Below are positions 9,026 through 16,850 of a DNA stretch of 57,570 nucleotides, one piece after another. The notes beneath the pieces are model-generated. The model was not told the origin of the DNA and did not search any database. It saw only the letters and a list, made by a program, of their open reading frames with translations. Numbering within the stretch: position 1 is the stretch's first letter; each line of letters starts with the position of its first letter. A program made the translations under genes and the position numbers. This DNA comes from Dysgonomonas sp. UBA5412 (GTDB taxonomy: Bacteria > Bacteroidota > Bacteroidia > Bacteroidales > Dysgonomonadaceae), in the NCBI GenBank assembly GCA_002409595.1, contig DHNQ01000016.1, positions 1 to 57,570 of the forward strand, read 5' to 3'.

Positions 9026-9048
9026 GCATTTCAATCTAATTGAAATGC
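9026..9048 (-). terminator. Inverted repeat at the end of the HAD gene, possible terminator
   Basis: A perfect 10-bp repeat, GCATTTCAAT (9026-9035) and ATTGAAATGC (9039-9048), contains the HAD stop codon. On the minus strand it is followed after about 8 nt by a run of T (9011-9017). It could separate the lipid operon from MIPS, but the distance to the T-run is longer than ideal. Confidence 0.4.
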
Positions 9049-9756
9049 TGATTTCAACTCCATGAAATCTTTTATAACAAGACCGGCTTTTGCATTCTCG
9101 TCATCGTCTTCCCACCCGATTCCTTTCAACCAGATTGTCTGGCTTCCAATTTCTTCGGCAGGAACAATGTCTTTTTCGTAAGAATCTCCGATAATCACTA
9201 CCGAATCTGCCGGAACTCCCAGCTTTTCTACTCCGAGCATAAATATAGCCGGATCAGGTTTTCTTACTCCTACAACAGCCGATTCTATTACATCATCAAA
9301 ATAATCGAGTAATCCAAAGTCTTTTAAGACGGCGTGCACATTTCCATAGAAATTAGATACTAACACCATAGGATAATGATTCTTCAACTCTGTCAATAAC
9401 GCTTTCTCTTTTTCGATCAGCGTCCACGCAAAGTTATAACATTGTGCGGAAATAGCAAGTATGTATGCTTTAGTTTTATCATCCGATGGGAGTATATCTC
9501 TATCTATCAGATAATTTATCTGCAACCCAACTTTTTTCTTAAGTAAAATTAAGAAATTATCATCAGGCTCGATTACCTTATGAGTAGCTAAATAGCGCTC
9601 TGCATACACATAGGCTTCCCTGAATTGATCTTTCGAGATCGACACTTCATGGTATTTATAAGCATTCCACAACACCTCAGACCAATGCATTCCATTACTA
9701 TCAATCGTGCCTCCGTAATCGAAAATTATTCCTTTTATTTTAGTTAGATCAAACAT
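9031..9756 (-). CDS. HAD-superfamily phosphatase in the inositol-lipid locus
   Basis: 241 residues, Rossmannoid HAD with a helical cap (about 18-120). Motif I is FDYGGT with the nucleophile Asp13; position +2 is Gly rather than the usual Asp, a variant also seen in YihX-type HADs. Motif II is VLVSNF, motif III VGVRKPDP, motif IV IIGDSYEKDI. The stop is 2 nt from the start of the acyltransferase-side neighbour, so it is translated in the same operon. In this setting it could dephosphorylate inositol phosphate or a phosphatidylinositol-phosphate intermediate; that substrate is inference from neighbours only. Confidence 0.75.
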   Translation of the reverse strand: MFDLTKIKGIIFDYGGTIDSNGMHWSEVLWNAYKYHEVSISKDQFREAYVYAERYLATHKVIEPDDNFLILLKKKVGLQINYLIDRDILPSDDKTKAYILAISAQCYNFAWTLIEKEKALLTELKNHYPMVLVSNFYGNVHAVLKDFGLLDYFDDVIESAVVGVRKPDPAIFMLGVEKLGVPADSVVIIGDSYEKDIVPAEEIGSQTIWLKGIGWEDDDENAKAGLVIKDFMELKSAFQLD

Positions 9757-9758
9757 TA

Positions 9759-10586
9759 TTATTTTTTCTTTTTCAAAGCATAGGTCTGTGATTTCAAGAA
9801 CTCGCCAAGCTCCTTTACATCTTTGTATTTGGATTGTTCTTCTACCGAAATAGATTTTCCGAAGCGAACGGTAATTGTCTGTCCTCTCTTATTGGTCGTT
9901 TCATGCAAAAGACGCACTGTGCGAATTTTCCAGCTAATAAAACCTAAAGTACGATATATCCAAGAATTCTTTCCATCTATATACATCGGTATAACCGGTA
10001 CTTTTGCTTTCTGGATAAGCCTTACAACAGTTGGTTGCCACTCCCGATCCTCTGTTCTTGTCAAATGGTTGGTCGAAACTCCTCCCGCAGGAAAAAGACC
10101 TAAAGGATGTCCGTTTTTCAAATGTTCGAGACATTGCTTTACTCCGGCAACACTCGATTTCAAGTCTGCCATTTTATTTCCTTTTGCATAGGGATTGACT
10201 CCGATGAAATGTTCCTCCATCGTATCTATCTGATTAAGCATCCAATTAACCATCATTTTGTAATCCCTCCGTTTTCCTGCAACTGCACTTATAGCAATAA
10301 TTCCATCAATATGGCCGATAGGATGATTGGAAACTGTAATAAAGGGACCTTCTTTAAATTGATCTAAAACTTCATAGTTATCGAATTTGCGGATAATACC
10401 TAGTTTGTCAAGCATATCGTTCACAAATTCTAATCCCGTATATTGTTTCGACCCATCATAGATGGCATTAACTTTATCTAATCCTCCGAATTTAAATACA
10501 AAATTTAAGAGAGCATCTCCAAAGCATCCTCTAAATATAGGATGCAGATTGCGTACTGCATCTCTTGGTATCAGCTTATCTTTCAT
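9759..10586 (-). CDS. PlsC-like lysophospholipid acyltransferase
   Basis: 275 residues. The acyltransferase core shows SNHPIGHIDG (His88 to Asp94, an HX5D version of the HX4D catalytic motif) and FPAGGVS (about 165-171), the block that binds the phosphate-bearing acceptor. The closest resemblance is to the hemolysin/OlsA-like branch, which acylates lyso-lipids. No clear transmembrane span; probably membrane-peripheral. It lies 9 nt from the PAP2 gene in the inositol-lipid operon, suggesting it acylates a lipid of that pathway. Specific acceptor unknown. Confidence 0.78.
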   Translation of the reverse strand: MKDKLIPRDAVRNLHPIFRGCFGDALLNFVFKFGGLDKVNAIYDGSKQYTGLEFVNDMLDKLGIIRKFDNYEVLDQFKEGPFITVSNHPIGHIDGIIAISAVAGKRRDYKMMVNWMLNQIDTMEEHFIGVNPYAKGNKMADLKSSVAGVKQCLEHLKNGHPLGLFPAGGVSTNHLTRTEDREWQPTVVRLIQKAKVPVIPMYIDGKNSWIYRTLGFISWKIRTVRLLHETTNKRGQTITVRFGKSISVEEQSKYKDVKELGEFLKSQTYALKKKK

Positions 10587-10595
10587 AGAATCTTC

Positions 10596-11525
10596 TTATT
10601 TTATGTAGTTTAAATATTTATCAAAAAAGGCTTTGAACCAATTGAGCTTCATCAAAACATATTCAAATAAAGAAATGCCCACCAAGGCACACAAAATGCC
10701 TAACAAGACATCTATTATATAATGATGAGATGAATAGACAGCGGTGAACCATATTCCGAACAAGAATATTATAATCACAGACAGAATAGGCCAATTACAT
10801 CTCTTTTTGATAGCATAGAATAAAACAACAACCAAATAGGCAGAATGTAAAGATGGCACGGCTGCAAAGACGTTAGCATTACGTCCATAAATGGAATCGA
10901 ATAAAGGCAAACCGATAAACTCATCGAAACGAACCAAGCCTGCCATATTTCCGGGAGTATTAAGTACAGGTTCGAAACCATAATTTATAGCATACCAAGG
11001 TGGAGCTGCGGGATATATATAATAGCAGGCAAAACCTAAAAGATTGACAAATAAAAAGACCATTGCAAAACGCAAATACATATTCCTATCTTTAAGAAAA
11101 TAAAGATAAAGCCCAAAGGCAATAGGAACAGGAACCCATCCTAAGTAAAAAATTCCGGCAAGAAAATCGGCAATAGGCCAGTTATGGATTGCAAAATATT
11201 CACAAGGAATAAGCACTTGTCCATCAAGATGTATCCCAAACAGCGTTTTCTCAAGATTATACAAACCTTCTACATCAATAGGATTAACCATATAATTAGG
11301 GTAAACACGCATCCAATCATATGAGATCCCAAATATAAGAAAAGGCAATAAAGCTACTGCCAGTTTGCGTGTCTTATCGGTAGCAAAAAACAGAAGAAGA
11401 AAAAGTCCGATCAGAAGTATATGTTCCGGACGAAATCCGACAAAGGCAGCAGTTAATGAAGAAAATACAACAGTAATAATTAATACAACAATACTTTCGC
11501 GTAAAGTAGGTAATGATAGTTTCAT
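10596..11525 (-). CDS. PAP2-family membrane enzyme, Aur1-like inositol phosphorylceramide synthase candidate
   Basis: 309 residues with about six to eight membrane segments. The PAP2 catalytic motifs are clear: PSLHS at 224-228 (C2, with the acid-base His) and SSHHYIIDVLLG at 265-276 (C3, nucleophile His and supporting Asp). The AAVPSLHSAY plus HHYxxD pattern is that of Aur1-type enzymes, which move phosphoinositol from phosphatidylinositol to ceramide; many Bacteroidota make sphingolipids. It sits between an acyltransferase and a CDP-alcohol phosphatidyltransferase (9 nt spacing each side). A plain lipid phosphatase role is the main alternative. Confidence 0.72.
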   Translation of the reverse strand: MKLSLPTLRESIVVLIITVVFSSLTAAFVGFRPEHILLIGLFLLLFFATDKTRKLAVALLPFLIFGISYDWMRVYPNYMVNPIDVEGLYNLEKTLFGIHLDGQVLIPCEYFAIHNWPIADFLAGIFYLGWVPVPIAFGLYLYFLKDRNMYLRFAMVFLFVNLLGFACYYIYPAAPPWYAINYGFEPVLNTPGNMAGLVRFDEFIGLPLFDSIYGRNANVFAAVPSLHSAYLVVVLFYAIKKRCNWPILSVIIIFLFGIWFTAVYSSHHYIIDVLLGILCALVGISLFEYVLMKLNWFKAFFDKYLNYIK

Positions 11526-11534
11526 GTTTATTTT

Positions 11535-12278
11535 TTAAGCTTGCTTATCTTGTTGGTCTTGTTCTTGCAATACTCTTTTGCAATGTCTCAGACGATTGAT
11601 AGCTGTAATATTTGAGAAGATAGCAACAAAAGCAATGGGCACCACCATGATTAAGATTGGCTCAAACAAAGGAATACTTTCTTTGCTAGGAATAGCAACA
11701 CGGTAGTGAGGGAAGAAATAGTCGAACAGTCCGCAGAATATACAACCTAAAGCTATAGTCACAACTCTTTCGGGACGTTGCATAAATCCACCTTTACATT
11801 CTATTCCAAGTCCTTCGGCACGAGCGCGCACATAACTCACCATCATAGATCCGATAAGGGCAACAAAGGCAAATAGAGAACTAAAAAAATAGCCTTGCAG
11901 AATAAGGTAATAGCAGATACCAAACAATACGATAAGTTCGCTATAGCGATCAAGAACGGAATCGAATAAAGCTCCGTAACGAGAACTCATCTTTCCAATA
12001 CGGGCTACCTGACCATCCAGCATATCAAAAAGTCCGGCAAAAAGGATTACAAATCCTCCCCAACCAACAAACGATAAATCGCCTTCGTGACCATAAGTAT
12101 TACCAAAGAAGATCTTACCTCGCATAGCTCCACAAATAAAAATCACACAGGCAACAATATTTAAGATTAAACCTGTAGCCGTTATAAAATTAGGGGTAAT
12201 TCCTATTTTTATCATACCTCGCACAATAGGATTGATAATTTTATAAATTATCTGTTGAGCAACATCTCTAGCTTTCAT
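11535..12278 (-). CDS. CDP-alcohol phosphatidyltransferase, likely phosphatidylinositol(-phosphate) synthase
   Basis: 247 residues with about six membrane segments. The complete family signature is present: D88-G89-x2-A92-R93-x8-G102-x3-D106-x3-D110, which binds the metal ions and CDP-diacylglycerol. Preceded by GITPNFITATGLILN, typical of the family's first helix. With an inositol-3-phosphate synthase and a phosphatase in the same locus, the most economical reaction is CDP-DAG plus inositol phosphate to phosphatidylinositol phosphate. Other head groups (glycerol phosphate, inositol) cannot be excluded from motifs alone. Confidence 0.8.
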   Translation of the reverse strand: MKARDVAQQIIYKIINPIVRGMIKIGITPNFITATGLILNIVACVIFICGAMRGKIFFGNTYGHEGDLSFVGWGGFVILFAGLFDMLDGQVARIGKMSSRYGALFDSVLDRYSELIVLFGICYYLILQGYFFSSLFAFVALIGSMMVSYVRARAEGLGIECKGGFMQRPERVVTIALGCIFCGLFDYFFPHYRVAIPSKESIPLFEPILIMVVPIAFVAIFSNITAINRLRHCKRVLQEQDQQDKQA

Positions 12279-12330
12279 ATCTATATCCTTTTTTTTTTAG
12301 GTTTATATATTAATTGGACAGAAGGAAGAA

Positions 12331-12897
12331 TCAATTATTCTTCTCTTGCCTTTCTTCTGTATCTATATCATTAGTATTTACAGATGGTTCTTCTTTGGAT
12401 TTCTTTTTTATGAAATATTTTTTAATATCTCGATCCCGATATACAAAAAGGCGCTGCATATTATAGTTCCATAGAAATCCAACTATTACAGACACAATTA
12501 TTTTGGACACAATAAATACGTCGTCAAAGAATGTTCCCAGAAAATCTCGAAGCCATGTAAATTTACCAAGAAGTTCTGTCATAAGATACGTACCCGAAGT
12601 ATTTAGCAAAATACTGCATATCCAAACTGAAACATATTTGATAGCAACGTGTTTTTTCTTTACACCTTTAGCCTTAAATGTCCATTTGTAATTTATAATA
12701 CAATTTACGATACCTCCGCAAAATGAGCCTAGGAATGTAGCGTAAACGTAATAGACATTAAATAATTTTGCAAGAAGTATGGTTACCGAAAAATCTGTCA
12801 GGCTTGATATCTGAGAAGAAAATTGCGCTCTCAGAAACATAAAGATACCTCCCTTTTCGGAGATTGTTTTCGTTGTTCGTTTTATCCAATCACCCAT
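12331..12897 (-). CDS. GtrA-like four-TM membrane protein
   Basis: 188 residues with four hydrophobic segments in the GtrA arrangement (about 20-165) and the typical loop YKWTFKAKG after the second, then a charged C-terminal tail ending in Glu/Asn. GtrA proteins are associated with moving or flipping lipid-linked sugars. The start overlaps the end of pgpA by 16 nt, so translation is probably coupled. In this locus it may flip or support glycosylation of an inositol lipid; this is inference. Confidence 0.78.
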   Translation of the reverse strand: MGDWIKRTTKTISEKGGIFMFLRAQFSSQISSLTDFSVTILLAKLFNVYYVYATFLGSFCGGIVNCIINYKWTFKAKGVKKKHVAIKYVSVWICSILLNTSGTYLMTELLGKFTWLRDFLGTFFDDVFIVSKIIVSVIVGFLWNYNMQRLFVYRDRDIKKYFIKKKSKEEPSVNTNDIDTEERQEKNN

Positions 12898-13355
12898 CTC
12901 ACAATTAATAATATTAATAGGCTGTATATGCCTGCAAGAATATCGTCCATCATAACCCCCCAGCCACCTTTAAGATTCTCCATCTTTCTTATGCCAAAAG
13001 GCTTGAGTATATCAAATACCCGAAATAAAACAAATGCGAGTAAAGCATAATATAGATTGCCAGACTCAGCACCCAGAAGCGGAATCCAGACTCCAACCAT
13101 CTCGTCGACAACAATACGAGAAGGATCTTTTCCCCACACAGGTTCCAATTCATTAGCAGACCAAACACCAAGAATTGTAAAAACAATGATTAAGCCGGCT
13201 GTTATCAGCAGCAATGGAAGTGATGATACGAATAAAGATAATACAATCCAGATAACGGTAGCCAAGGCTGCACCAACGGTTCCCGGTGCATAAGGAGAAA
13301 ATCCTGTACCGAAACCTGAAGCTATGACTGTATGGAAAAGGGATTTTTGTTTCAT
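12882..13355 (-). CDS. PgpA-like phosphatidylglycerophosphatase
   Basis: 157 residues with four hydrophobic segments. The PgpA hallmarks are GFGTGFSPYAPGTVG (about 14-28) and RIVVDEMVGVW (about 79-89), the acidic site, followed by FRVFDILKPFGIRKME. The classical reaction is phosphatidylglycerophosphate to phosphatidylglycerol. In inositol-lipid loci PgpA relatives could instead remove the phosphate from phosphatidylinositol phosphate. First gene after a near-ideal promoter, so it heads the operon pgpA-gtrA-CDP-AP-PAP2-acyltransferase-HAD. Confidence 0.85.
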   Translation of the reverse strand: MKQKSLFHTVIASGFGTGFSPYAPGTVGAALATVIWIVLSLFVSSLPLLLITAGLIIVFTILGVWSANELEPVWGKDPSRIVVDEMVGVWIPLLGAESGNLYYALLAFVLFRVFDILKPFGIRKMENLKGGWGVMMDDILAGIYSLLILLIVRWVIG

Positions 13356-13372
13356 TTATTACAAATAAGGCG

Positions 13373-13403
13373 CAAAGTTATCAAAAAATGCGTTGATTTC
13401 AAA
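13373..13403 (-). promoter_or_regulatory. Strong Bacteroidota promoter for the inositol-lipid operon
   Basis: On the minus strand TTTG (13403-13400) is followed after exactly 19 nt by TAACTTTG (13380-13373), an ideal -33/-7 pair. The pgpA start is 18 nt beyond the -7 box, so the leader is very short. Confidence 0.72.
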
Positions 13404-13479
13404 GGTGCTGTTTTATATAAATTTTTCACTCTTATTTTCTATAATGATATTTATCAATACATTAATTGGACATCGTAAA

Positions 13480-14346
13480 CTAACCCAAAACGATTGACAT
13501 TTTTTGGAGAATACGCTGTGCAATATAAGGAACAACAGCTTCACGACAAGGTGCAAAGCTAGGCCAATCATTAAAATCTATAATTTTGAATGTCCCATCA
13601 GCAGCCACAATACAATCTCCTCCATATACATCTACATTAAGGATCTCACTGGTCTTGTTACATGCCTCCTTCAATGAGTTTACATCGAAAGAAAACTCTT
13701 TTGCTTGTCCATTTATTGCCTCTAATCCAAATTTAGTCAGACTTAAATCATAGGGATAAAACCAATAAAAAAAATCTGTTCCATCCACACCATAGAATTT
13801 CACCAAATCGCCGACTAGATGTTCATTGATCACAGCATTAGGTATATCGCGAAAAGCAAATTCTTGAAGAATAGACTTAGCTTCATCAATATTTCTAGCA
13901 TAAGCCACATCTTCGCGGTGTATTGTATGCGAATCACCACGTTTGACCCAAAAAGCATTTGCAGACATAGCATTGAGCGCATCTGTAGGATCGTCAGCCA
14001 CTCCGGCTATAACACTTTGGGGGTGAGGTATCCGATTCTCCATCAGTAAGCGAGTCATGGTTTCACGTGTGCAGTTTTCGATACCCGAAGCCGGATTTAT
14101 TATAATACTGCCACTTTCTTCACACTCCTTTAGCTTCTTCAATGTAGATTTTTCCCGAGCCATATTGAATATGTATTTTTCCGGCTCTTTATTCAACACA
14201 AACTCCGGTTCGGTATATTCATTTACATCGTAACCCATATTTCGTAGATATTCAGCTACAAGATTAAATATCATGGCATCATTACCAATATGGTTAGGTG
14301 AATATTTTGTACTTCTTTTGACTCCTGCTATTCTGACTTGAGACAT
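13480..14346 (-). CDS. ATP-grasp-like protein of unknown substrate
   Basis: 288 residues, soluble. An N-terminal region (about 1-90) precedes an ATP-grasp-like fold: NPASGIENCTRETMTRLL (pre-grasp helix region), then FWVKRGDSH (about 145-153, likely ATP-contacting Lys) and, near the C-terminus, DVYGGDCIVAADGTFKIIDFNDWPSF (quoted only as a region, about 242-267), whose Asp and Asn match metal ligands. ATP-grasp enzymes ligate carboxylates to amines or thiols. It ends one base from the nucleotidyltransferase start side and shares its operon. Substrate unknown; next to inositol-lipid genes it may modify a head group. Confidence 0.68.
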   Translation of the reverse strand: MSQVRIAGVKRSTKYSPNHIGNDAMIFNLVAEYLRNMGYDVNEYTEPEFVLNKEPEKYIFNMAREKSTLKKLKECEESGSIIINPASGIENCTRETMTRLLMENRIPHPQSVIAGVADDPTDALNAMSANAFWVKRGDSHTIHREDVAYARNIDEAKSILQEFAFRDIPNAVINEHLVGDLVKFYGVDGTDFFYWFYPYDLSLTKFGLEAINGQAKEFSFDVNSLKEACNKTSEILNVDVYGGDCIVAADGTFKIIDFNDWPSFAPCREAVVPYIAQRILQKMSIVLG

Positions 14347-14347
14347 T

Positions 14348-15043
14348 CTATTCTTTTATCAACTGTTCTGCTTTCGGTATATCACCAGCATGATCTACAT
14401 CTATAATTTTATTAAAAGGAAATGCTCTAAGTTGCATTTTTTCAGCGACTAATTGACGTTGAAAATTACGCATCCGCGACTGTCCGGTTCTTAAGCAATT
14501 CTCCAGCACATCGATAGATTTAGGGGTAAGCCCGTAAATACCACCTGATATATATTTACACGTATCTGAATGATCAAGAAAGTTTTTTATATTCATACCT
14601 TCATCAACCTCTACATACAATGGTTTTTCGTCGTCAACAAAATTAGTTACACCCATCATGCCATCACTATTATCGTCGGCATTAAAAGCTTTTATATAAC
14701 GAGAAAATTCATCTTCTTTAAATACCGTATCTACCGTAGTAAGGCAAAATTTACCATCGCGAAGAAAGTTTCTTAATTCAAAAAAACTATGCATAGAACT
14801 TGGCGTTGATTTCACAACAATATTTAAAGGAATACCAATATCAAGTCGGGAAACATATTCTTGGACACCTTGCATCTCTTCGTTTACAATAATGCTAATT
14901 GAGGTCGCTTCATTTTTAAGAAAGATATCTATCAAATGACCTAGCATTTCCTTTCCATTTACCAAAACCAAAGGTTTCGGCAAAGTAACTCCTTCTTGAA
15001 TCAACCGAGAACCCTCACCTGCTGCAATTATAGCATAGTTCAT
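14348..15043 (-). CDS. NTP-transferase family nucleotidyltransferase
   Basis: 231 residues with the sugar-nucleotidyltransferase signature at the N-terminus: AAGEGSRL (7-14) and LPKPLV (21-26), the nucleotide loop and conserved Lys. Asp residues at TTVDTVF (about 98-104) and IDVDHAGDI match the metal site. Such enzymes activate a phosphorylated sugar or alcohol as an NDP derivative. Beside MIPS and a CDP-alcohol phosphatidyltransferase, a CTP:inositol-1-phosphate cytidylyltransferase-like role is attractive but unproven. It is followed by the ATP-grasp gene with a 1-nt gap. Confidence 0.8.
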   Translation of the reverse strand: MNYAIIAAGEGSRLIQEGVTLPKPLVLVNGKEMLGHLIDIFLKNEATSISIIVNEEMQGVQEYVSRLDIGIPLNIVVKSTPSSMHSFFELRNFLRDGKFCLTTVDTVFKEDEFSRYIKAFNADDNSDGMMGVTNFVDDEKPLYVEVDEGMNIKNFLDHSDTCKYISGGIYGLTPKSIDVLENCLRTGQSRMRNFQRQLVAEKMQLRAFPFNKIIDVDHAGDIPKAEQLIKE

Positions 15044-15090
15044 AAAATATAACTTTTTTTAACCAAACATGAATTAGCAACAGAAACGTT

Positions 15091-16173
15091 TCAATCCTCT
15101 TTAGTTAGGTCTAAGACTTCATTATCTCCACCTCTTTCTACGTATAGCTTCCTCAATGGATTTGCATGTGCCCTATCAAATTCTATCCTGTTGGCATAAG
15201 TGTCGATTGCCATATAGATAGCCTGACGAAAAGACTCTTCGGAAGCTTCATTCTTTCCGGCAATTCCATAGGCTGTGCCATGTGCCGGAGAAGTGCGTAC
15301 AATAGGTAGACCTGCAGTAAAGTTAACCCCGTCTTCCATAGCCAAAGTCTTGAATGGAGCTAGTCCTTGATCGTGATACATGGCCAAGATGCCATCAAAT
15401 TTAGCAAACTCTCCTGCTCCAAAGAAACCATCTGCGGGATAAGGTCCAAAGCAAAGAATTTTCTTATCCTGCAATTCTCTTATTGCCGGAATAATAATAT
15501 CGTTCTCCTCCGAACCCAACAGTCCGTTTTCTCCGGCATGCGGATTTAGAGACAAGATGGCAATACGTGGACGACCAATTCTGAAATCTCGTTTCAAACT
15601 GTTTTCGAAACGGATTGCTGTATCAATTATTCTTTCTTTAGTTAAGGACTTGGAAACATCGGCTAGTGGAATATGTCCGGTAACAAGGGCTATACGAAGA
15701 GAGTCTTTCACTAATATCATAAGACTCTTATCATTATTTTCGCCGAAGCGTTCTTCCAGATATTCAGTATGTCCTGGAAAATGAAAATCGTCTCGCTGAA
15801 TATTATGCTTATTGATAGGTGCTGTGACTAACACATCTATGATACCACTTTTAAGATCGGCAACAGCTTGCTCGAGAGAAACAAAAGCTGCCTCTCCGGC
15901 AATAGAGGTAGATTCTCCCATCTCTATCTTCGTATCTTCGCTGATGCAATTAACAATATTTACTTTGTTTACGACTGCATCTTTTGCCGAGTTGATTTGA
16001 TTGAACGAAACCGGCTGCAAGTCCATCGCTTTACGGTGATAGGCAGCAACCTTCATCGAACCATATATGACAGGAATACAGATTTCGGCCATACGAATAT
16101 CGGCGAATGTCTTGAGAATGACTTCATAGCCGATTCCATTTATATCTCCTTGTGTTATTCCTATTTTTATCAT
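15091..16173 (-). CDS. pdxA: 4-hydroxythreonine-4-phosphate dehydrogenase
   Basis: 360 residues, a little longer than E. coli PdxA (329). Oxidises 4-phosphohydroxy-threonine in pyridoxal phosphate synthesis; metal- and NAD-dependent, cytosolic. Visible signatures: GDINGIGYEVILK near the N-terminus, FPGHTEYL (His metal ligand), ALVTGHIPL, LNPHAGENG, and YHDQGLAPFK with the later His ligands, then RTSPAHGTAYGIAG. The ATG overlaps the stop of the SUKH-like gene by 4 nt (ATGA), so its translation may depend on that gene. Confidence 0.95.
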   Translation of the reverse strand: MIKIGITQGDINGIGYEVILKTFADIRMAEICIPVIYGSMKVAAYHRKAMDLQPVSFNQINSAKDAVVNKVNIVNCISEDTKIEMGESTSIAGEAAFVSLEQAVADLKSGIIDVLVTAPINKHNIQRDDFHFPGHTEYLEERFGENNDKSLMILVKDSLRIALVTGHIPLADVSKSLTKERIIDTAIRFENSLKRDFRIGRPRIAILSLNPHAGENGLLGSEENDIIIPAIRELQDKKILCFGPYPADGFFGAGEFAKFDGILAMYHDQGLAPFKTLAMEDGVNFTAGLPIVRTSPAHGTAYGIAGKNEASEESFRQAIYMAIDTYANRIEFDRAHANPLRKLYVERGGDNEVLDLTKED

Positions 16174-16850
16174 AAATTACTTTTATTTTTTAATTGTATT
16201 ATTTGTAGCCATTGATCGGCTAAAGTCTCCACATAGTCTATAAAAATATGTACTTTGTCATATCTATAAATAGCACTGCATGAAGGATGAGCATCCTTAC
16301 ATGGGGTTATATCAAACGGAGAATAATCATCGTGTAAATAAACAAAAACTTCTTTTGTCTGACAATTATAAAATGTAGTGTTACCATTAGCTTCTAAAGC
16401 AAATGTCAGGAATAAGGAAGGGTCAAAAGCGTCTATTGCGACTGACTGACATTCTTCGTTACTACCGTTAGTCAAACCTCCAACACCTTTAGTAGAATCG
16501 GTAAGTGAGAATGTAAATACATTTGCATCAATAAGGCTACCTTGTTCTTTAGAGGCATCGTCAACCCAATAGTCTATGATCCCACCCACTGTTTGAGAAA
16601 GCAGAATATGCTCCGGAATGATACCTCTTCCTTGAGGAATACAATGCTCAAGTTTACATAGCCATCCACATGTTTCACCATCGTTATTAGTCCATATATA
16701 CTGACGAAAACGTTGATTCCCATTAAGGGTAAATTCTATTTTATAGGCTTTATTCAAAAGCTTAGACATACTCGGAAAAAGATTTACAAATTCTTCCGAC
16801 AATATCAACTTTACATCTTGAATAGTATTAAATATGATTTGATTCTTCAT
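16170..16850 (-). CDS. SUKH/SMI1-KNR4-like hypothetical protein
   Basis: 226 residues, soluble, no signal peptide. The C-terminal half contains LFLTFALEANGNTTFYNC, a hydrophobic strand-turn then VFVYLHDDYSPFD and a final helix (FIDYVETLADQWLQII). This order is typical of the SUKH fold found in immunity proteins and in yeast Smi1/Knr4. The start lies 23 nt inside the end of rlmN and the stop overlaps pdxA by 4 nt, so it is wedged between two housekeeping genes as one translationally coupled unit. No toxin gene is adjacent, so a housekeeping or orphan-immunity role are both possible. Confidence 0.5.
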   Translation of the reverse strand: MKNQIIFNTIQDVKLILSEEFVNLFPSMSKLLNKAYKIEFTLNGNQRFRQYIWTNNDGETCGWLCKLEHCIPQGRGIIPEHILLSQTVGGIIDYWVDDASKEQGSLIDANVFTFSLTDSTKGVGGLTNGSNEECQSVAIDAFDPSLFLTFALEANGNTTFYNCQTKEVFVYLHDDYSPFDITPCKDAHPSCSAIYRYDKVHIFIDYVETLADQWLQIIQLKNKSNL

